A stretch of DNA of 64,000 bases from Aquilaria yunnanensis (taxonomy: Eukaryota > Streptophyta > Magnoliopsida > Malvales > Thymelaeaceae): contig CM077597.1 in NCBI GenBank assembly GCA_039654915.1, positions 57,564,001-57,628,000 of the forward strand. Direction: 5' to 3'. Positions 58,750-64,000 of this stretch are shown here, piece by piece. The notes under the pieces were generated by a model. It searched no databases. It was not told where the DNA came from and saw only the letters and a list, made by a program, of their open reading frames with translations. Both the position numbers and the translations under genes were made by a program. The stretch's first letter is position 1. Every line of letters begins with the position of its first letter.

Positions 58750-59252
58750 ATTAGAGTGCATGGGCTAATAATTTGAGTTTTTGGTTTCACAATAATTTCG
58801 TATTAATAATGGGGCCAATAGTTGAGCCATTATTAAGCCTGAAATTAAAGCGTAATTGGATTAGGGCTTTGAAACCTATTAGGCCTGGAAAATAGAACTT
58901 CTAGTGAGAAAATCGCAGGTCTCCTTGCCCTAGCCTCCCAAAAGGACAGTCGCACTCTTCTCTTGCAATTCCTTGGAGGACGCAAGCTAGCACTGCGAGC
59001 GCAAGAGAAACGCATCTGCCGGGACGTGGTGGAAGCATGGTGATCCCGAGAGGCTCGTGTGGATACCATAGAGAGCCTGAACACATCAACTGTTCAGGTT
59101 TTGTGATTCGACTCTACAGTTAAGTGAGAGATCTCAACCAAAAATTAGGTATGAAAATTTTTGAACACTCGGTTTACCCCGTTTCACTTGGATCCTGGAG
59201 GGTTTCGGTTAAATTCCGCTGCGCTGTTTGGCTCTTGAAACCCATCACAATG

Positions 59253-60556
59253 AACACACTCGCACACCACATTGACCGTTCGGCCAAATACCATAACATG
59301 TGCCATTGTGCACTTTTCCACACAAAACTTCACCATAAAGTCCACTTCCACTAGAGCTCGGAAATGCCTAGCAAATTGGCCTCATTCACTAGGATTTCTA
59401 GCACATGTCCATAGTCAATTAGCTAATCAACAATCACAACCGAAACATCTCAATAGCCCATCAAGTAACTAAGGTCATTTAGCACAATTAACCATCACTT
59501 AGCCACTTTAATACTTGAATCATGGTATATACCAAGCAATCAAGCAATCTAGTGAACCCTACCTCAATTCCAAGTTTAAGTTCCTCTCGGTCAATGCTCA
59601 AACATCCAAACTGAAATGCTGCTCAACAAAATGGCCTAACACATCACTAATTAGGCATTAATACTCCTTGTTCATGGAATGTATACCATGTATTCAAGGA
59701 AAACACAAAGAGTTACCTCAAACCCAAGCTTGAAATGCCTTGGCCTCCATGGTTTCTTCAAATCAACAGCTCAACTTGAGTTGCCTCGTTCTGAAAACAA
59801 GACCCCAAACTTAATTCCTTCACTCAAGCTCCAAATTTGCCTTCTTTGTGCTCTAATCTGAAACCCTTTTAGAACACAACCAAGAACACAATAAGCCTAG
59901 ATTTCGGTCTTGGAGAAGGAAACCCGAAATGAAGGCGAAATGGTTTAAGTGGAGTCATGCATTTTCGGTGATAGCCACATGTAAGCAAAGTAGTAATAAG
60001 CTAGCTTTCGACCTCACAAATCTTGCATGGCACCAATAACCCCTCACTTCCTCATGGCTTCATTTTCATCACTAAAACACATGCACATTTCGGCAGTTGT
60101 GTCACTTCATGGCTCACAATGCCAAGCACTAACCACAAGTGTTTAAAATGACCATTAGTCCATGTAGGTTTTGACCGAATACTATAACTAGTACTAACTT
60201 GGTAAACCAAGGGAATGATGCCTTAATTCCTTAATGGGGAACATGATTTGACTAGTCATCATTGAAATTTACCAAGAATTGGCCTAATATCTCACTAGTC
60301 CCCACATAACTTTGCATGGCCGAAAACTTCCAGAATTAATTTGTAGTTTTACTAGCCCCACTAGATCAAGTGTGCATTTTGGTCCTCCCACTTTATTTTC
60401 TTGCAATATTCCCATGGCCATTTTCTTTGTGCATTTAGGTCCCGAAAGTCCTCAGCTTAGCACATACATCACTGTGCCTTGCCCTCTCAAGTCCTCCATA
60501 GTGTTTCTCTCTATTTCCTTGGCCTGAGCCAAGCACTTAGAAGATGGACCTAACAA
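59253..60556. repeat. Right segment of solo LTR R1
   Basis: Aligns with R2 62070-63389 and ends CCTAACA, followed by AAGGA, the target duplication. No gene is seen in this AT-rich stretch. Confidence 0.85.
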
Positions 60557-60561
60557 AGGAA

Positions 60562-60813
60562 GACCCTCTTCCGTCCCTCCTGAAGGCGATGTGGAGGTGC
60601 AGGACCAGAATTTGGTTCGCACCGACCCACCCTCAGAGTCGGCGGTCAGCTCGACTCCACGTAGCCCTACTACCGAGGCCGATGTCTTGGGGACCTCAGC
60701 GGGGGGCCCTTCCGTTGAAGAGCTCAAGGAGCGCCGAAGAAGGAAGGGCAAGCAGGTCCCAGCCGATGTACATGAGGGTAGTGACTCCAAGGAGGATGTC
60801 ACCGAGGTTCCGC
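60562..60813 (+). pseudogene. Tat-E opposite-strand gene, remaining part of exon 2
   Basis: Resumes directly after R1. It encodes the acidic linker with ELKERRRRKGKQV, homologous to EERRRQKGK of Tat-D, and ends VTEVPL near the exon 2/intron 2 border of the other copies. One frame change relative to the upstream part is needed near 60585. R2 enters at 60813/60814. Confidence 0.75.
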
Positions 60814-63389
60814 TGTCACCCTTCACACATGCCCTGGCCCATTCACTCTGTGCTACACTCCCCTAACTAATCTTATTCTGGAGTGTTAGTGGAACCTTTA
60901 ATTCGGCCAACCAATGCAACTTAACCTTAAGTCTTATTTTCTTAAGGTATTTAGCTCGGGAGGTGGCCCAGGAGGCTTCTGAGTAAAACCCAATTATTTA
61001 CTTGCAGCAGAAGTAGAGCCCAAAATAGTAACTTGCAAGACAAGTAAGGCTGTAATAGTTAACTTGCATTACAAGCAAGGAAAACACTCAATGATATTTA
61101 AGTGTTTAGGATGTGTGCAATCAAGTGTGCTACTTAGAATGGCAACCAAGAAACCCAAGGGATCAACAAATTTGAAAACTCATGTTTAAGTGCACATGAA
61201 CATTTTGGCCATAAATAGTACATGGCAGGTTCACAAGATAAACATACTTCGCATTCATACCAAATATATACATAGGTCCATAAGTTGTCATGTACAAAAC
61301 CATAGCACATAAACAAACATAGCTCGGCCTACTAAGGTACTCCATGCACCAGAAAACAACTAGGCACATTTGAGACTACATATATATGTACATCCAAAAG
61401 TAGTCTACCTAGTACACATACATGGCTACATGCCATGATTCACCAAAGTTTTCATTTGCCAAGTTATGCTTACAAACTGAAACCCCTACTCTCCAAACAG
61501 AACATTCAGTGTGCCATAAAGCAGGACACACTATAGCACAAGTCCTATGGCCATGTTCATGGTCATAAAAGTGAAGACCACTACCAGAGCTATTGTCCAC
61601 ACATCCATGCTGAACAGCTAGACAGATCCCACTCTATAAGCCTGCATAACTCAAGACATAAATCTCGGCCAACTTCAATAAAAGACTTGTAATGTACAAA
61701 GATAATCAAGCCAAGCACACATTGGCAAATACCTTAGTACACAAGCAAAGCTAGCACAACACACTAGCAAACTCAAGCTACACTATTCAGGCCGAATATC
61801 CTTTCCTGAAAAACAAGATTATGGGCAGTGAGTACTAATACTCAGTAGAGTTCACTACTATTACCAACTCATTAAAAAGTTTATTTAGTTAAGCTGAGTA
61901 TACAACTCAAGACTTAACCTCCATTTGCTCATAATGTCCTGCAAAAATAAGACACAAAGACAACAAAACCACGACATATATATATAGATACTAGCATGTC
62001 CGAGACATATAAACCATAATAGCAAGTAAATGGTTAGCAAGGACAAAACAACACTCAAGTACACAATGAACACACTCACACACCACAATGACCATTCAGC
62101 CAAATACCATAGCATGTGCCCTTGTGCACCATTGCACACAAAGCTTCACCATAAAGTCCACATCCACTAGAGCTCTGAAATGCCTAGTAAATTGGCCTCA
62201 TTCACTAGGATTTCTAGCACATGCCCATAGTTAATTAGCTAATCAACACTCACAACCGAATCATCACAATAGCCCATCAAGTAACTAAGGTCATTTAGCA
62301 AAATTAACCATCACTTAGCCACTTTAATACTTGAATCATGGTATATTACCAAGCAAACAAGTAATTAGTGAACCCTACCTTAATTCCAAGCTTCAGTTCC
62401 TCTCGGTTGATGCTCAAACATCCAAACCGAAATGCTCCTCATCAAAATGGCCTAACACATTACCAATTAGGCATCAATACCCCTTGTTTATGGAACCTAT
62501 ACCATGTATTGAAGGAAATCACAAGTAATTACCTCAATCTCAAGCTTGAATGTCTCGGCCTCCCTTGTTTCTTCAAATCAAAGCTCAATCTTGAATTGCC
62601 TAGTACCGAAAATGGAAACTCCAAGCCTGATTCTTCACTCAAGCTCCAATTTGCCTCCTTTGTGCTCTAATCCAAAACCATTTCGGTGGAAGCTCAAGAA
62701 CACCTCAAGAACACAACAAAGGCTAGCTTTCGATCTTGGAGAAGTAAGCCCAAAATGAAGGCAAATGGGTTAGTGGAACAATGCATTTTCGGTGATAAGC
62801 CAGATGTAACTAAAGTGGCATAAAGCTAGCTTTCGGCCTCACTAATCTTGCGTGGCTCATTTAACCCTCCATGGCGTCATTACTTCATTTTCACCACTAA
62901 AACATAAGTACATTTCGGCACTAACATCACTTCATGGCTCACATTGCCAAGCACAAATCAAAAGAATCCAAAATGACCATTAATCCCATGTATATTCTGG
63001 CCAAGTACTTGCACAAGTACTAATTAGGCAAACCAAGGCAATGATGCCTTAATTCCTTAGTGGGGAACATGATTTGACTAGTCATAATTGAAATTTACCA
63101 AAAACTAGCCTAGTATCTCACTAGTCCCCTTACAACTTTGCATGGCCAAAAGTTCCCATTCATAGTTTGTAGTTTCACTAGCACCACTAGTTCAAATGTG
63201 CATTTTAGTCCTCCCACTTTATTTTCTTACAATCTTCCCATGGCCATTTTCTTTGTGCATTTAGGACCCGAAAGTCCTCAACTTAGCATATACACCACTA
63301 TGCTTTGCTTTCACAGTTCTTCCACGTTTTGATGGTGTTTCTCCTTATTTCCTTAGCCTGAGCCAAGCACTTAGGAAATGAACCTAACA
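60814..63389. mobile_element. Solo LTR R2 of the R family (2576 bp)
   Basis: Uninterrupted copy of the sequence also forming R1. It starts TGTCACCC and ends CCTAACA, with target duplication TCCGC/TCCGT (60809-60813, 63390-63394; one mismatch). A TA run lies near 61976-61986. No coding sequence. R1 and R2 differ by many substitutions and small indels, so they inserted as separate elements. Confidence 0.85.
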
Positions 63390-64000
63390 TCCGTTTAGGT
63401 TTGGCCCTTAGCCATTTTTCCAAAAAATGGCTCCTCAGATCGCGAAGGGCATCCTCACCAATGCCACCTTCAAGTCCCTCAGTGAGGAGTGCCCGAATGA
63501 GAAGGTCGTCACCACGAAGATGTCCGAACACGTTGCCCAGGTATCCTTCGAACCTTTATCCTTTTACTAAAATTTTCTAAGTGTTTGCTTTGGCTTGCAA
63601 AACTTAACCAAGTGTCCTTCCTTTTGCAGCTCTTAGTGTACAATGGATACTTCAGAGCTTGGGCAGCAAAGTAGTCTTCGGTCTGATCTCGGACGGAATG
63701 GTGCTTAGAGAAGGCCAAGGTATTTTGCGCCAGCTCGAAGGTTAAGTACGTCAAGCTGAAAAAGATAGCCAAGGAGGAGATGGCCAGACTTCAGGAGGAG
63801 TTCTTGAAGAGTCATGAGGAGCTCTTTCAAGATTTCTCCAAGAAGGTGTCTGACCTCGGCGCGAAGGTCATCGAGCTAACTTTGGATAACGAAGCCTATA
63901 TAAAGGAGAAGGAGGAGGACTGTGCACTCCTCATGAAGGCCCTCACAGACAACGCCGAACTTCAAGCTGAGGTCGACACGCTGAAGAAGGAGAAGAAGAA
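63390..64000 (+). pseudogene. Tat-E opposite-strand gene: end of exon 3, intron 3, start of exon 4
   Basis: After a short unmatched piece, 63427-63540 encodes the end of exon 3 (MAPQIAKGILTNATFKSL, ending AQ). Intron 3 is 63541-63629 (89 bp, GTATCC..TTGCAG). Exon 4 begins CTCTTAGTGTAC like the others and continues past the window edge as a coiled coil. A TAG follows about 15 codons into exon 4, and the frame then continues in a shifted register. The beginning of exon 3 and intron 2 are missing, probably deleted around R2. Confidence 0.7.

Larger units (their letters stand above)
46741..59247. mobile_element. Solo LTR S2 (about 1.40 kb net) carrying nested Tat-D
   Basis: Own segments are 46741-47648 and 58755-59247, together the reverse complement of S1. 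It starts TGTTAGTG and ends CCCATCA, with perfect target duplication CAATG (46736-46740, 59248-59252). No coding sequence. It interrupts R1 and is interrupted by Tat-D. Confidence 0.85.
33235..60556. mobile_element. Solo LTR R1 of an unidentified family (2.56 kb net), carrying nested Tat-B and S2
   Basis: Segments 33235-34163, 46415-46740 and 59253-60556 together match R2 end to end. It starts TGTCAC and ends CTAACA, with a perfect target duplication AAGGA (33230-33234, 60557-60561). I see no gene in it. Because R1 and R2 each have their own target duplication, they are two solo LTRs and not the two ends of one element. Orientation and superfamily are unresolved; the length fits a Ty3/gypsy LTR. 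Confidence 0.85.
30500..64000 (-). mobile_element. Tat-E: Tat-lineage element on the minus strand, right part outside the window
   Basis: Its 3' LTR (30500-31356), polypurine tract and opposite-strand gene are seen; gag-pol would lie beyond 64000. The gene is split by R1 (33235-60556) and R2 (60814-63389). Removing the nested DNA, exon 1 and exon 2 align with Tat-B and Tat-D. Its protein sequence is the most diverged of the four Tat copies, and it hosts all the insertions to its right, so it is the oldest Tat copy here. Confidence 0.85.

Noticed and set aside
33235..63389. R1 and R2 as the two LTRs of one small element with the 60557-60813 sequence as its interior
   Set aside because: Each has its own target duplication, and the sequence between them is a continuation of the Tat-E opposite-strand exon 2.

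Overview
This window is plant nuclear DNA, almost certainly from an angiosperm. It consists of nested LTR retrotransposons plus one large insertion of mitochondrial-type DNA, and I see no host protein gene. The plant assignment rests on Tat-lineage and chromodomain (Tekay-like) Ty3/gypsy elements, LTR endings TG..CA, a plant mitochondrial tRNA-Glu, and a chloroplast-like tRNA-His inside the mitochondrial-type block. I cannot name the species.

Layout from left to right. (1) Tat-A (before 1 to 30284, + strand) has gag-pol to 4538, a hairpin-repeat spacer, and then a gene on the opposite strand. That opposite-strand gene is split by a young, complete Tekay-like element (5656-15505; two 2513-bp LTRs, target duplication GCAAG, one open gag-pol reading frame). 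Further on it is cut by about 12.4 kb of mitochondrial-type DNA (15910-28323) that replaced about 2.2 kb of the element. The Tat-A 3' LTR (28546-30284) has received a solo LTR of its own family. (2) A 215-bp integrase scrap (30285-30499) separates Tat-A from Tat-E. (3) Tat-E (30500 to beyond 64000, - strand) shows its 3' LTR and its opposite-strand gene. That gene is broken by two solo LTRs of one unidentified family, R1 (33235-60556) and R2 (60814-63389). (4) R1 contains Tat-B (34164-46409, - strand) and a solo LTR of a second family, S2 (46741-59247). S2 in turn contains Tat-D (47649-58749, + strand). A second S copy, S1 (34557-35973), lies in the 3' LTR of Tat-B. Eight of these insertions have a target-site duplication that I could read directly (six perfect, two with one mismatch), which fixes their relative order.

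The Tat family shares one plan. The LTR starts with a small hairpin. The gag start codon lies 32 bp inside the end of the 5' LTR, so the primer-binding site is read as codons. Gag and Pol form one continuous frame ending in Gag zinc motif, protease, RT, degenerate RNase H, second (archaeal-like) RNase H and integrase. An array of hairpin repeats follows the pol stop. Facing gag-pol is a second gene on the opposite strand with its own TATA box and four exons. In the best-preserved copy the exons are 832, 411, 260 and 690 nt, together exactly 731 codons. The introns are only 68-89 bp. Its product would have an N-terminal domain resembling the plant 'putative gypsy-type transposon' family, an acidic middle and a long coiled coil. 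Every visible copy of this gene is now damaged, but exon sizes, splice sites and the TATA box agree between copies.

By LTR divergence the Tekay element is very young (about 7 differences in 2513 bp). Tat-D is intermediate (about 30 in 880 bp) and Tat-B is older. All Tat gag-pol copies carry nonsense codons, many of them CGA to TGA or CAG to TAG, as expected for decay of methylated repeats. All counts and alignments were made by eye.
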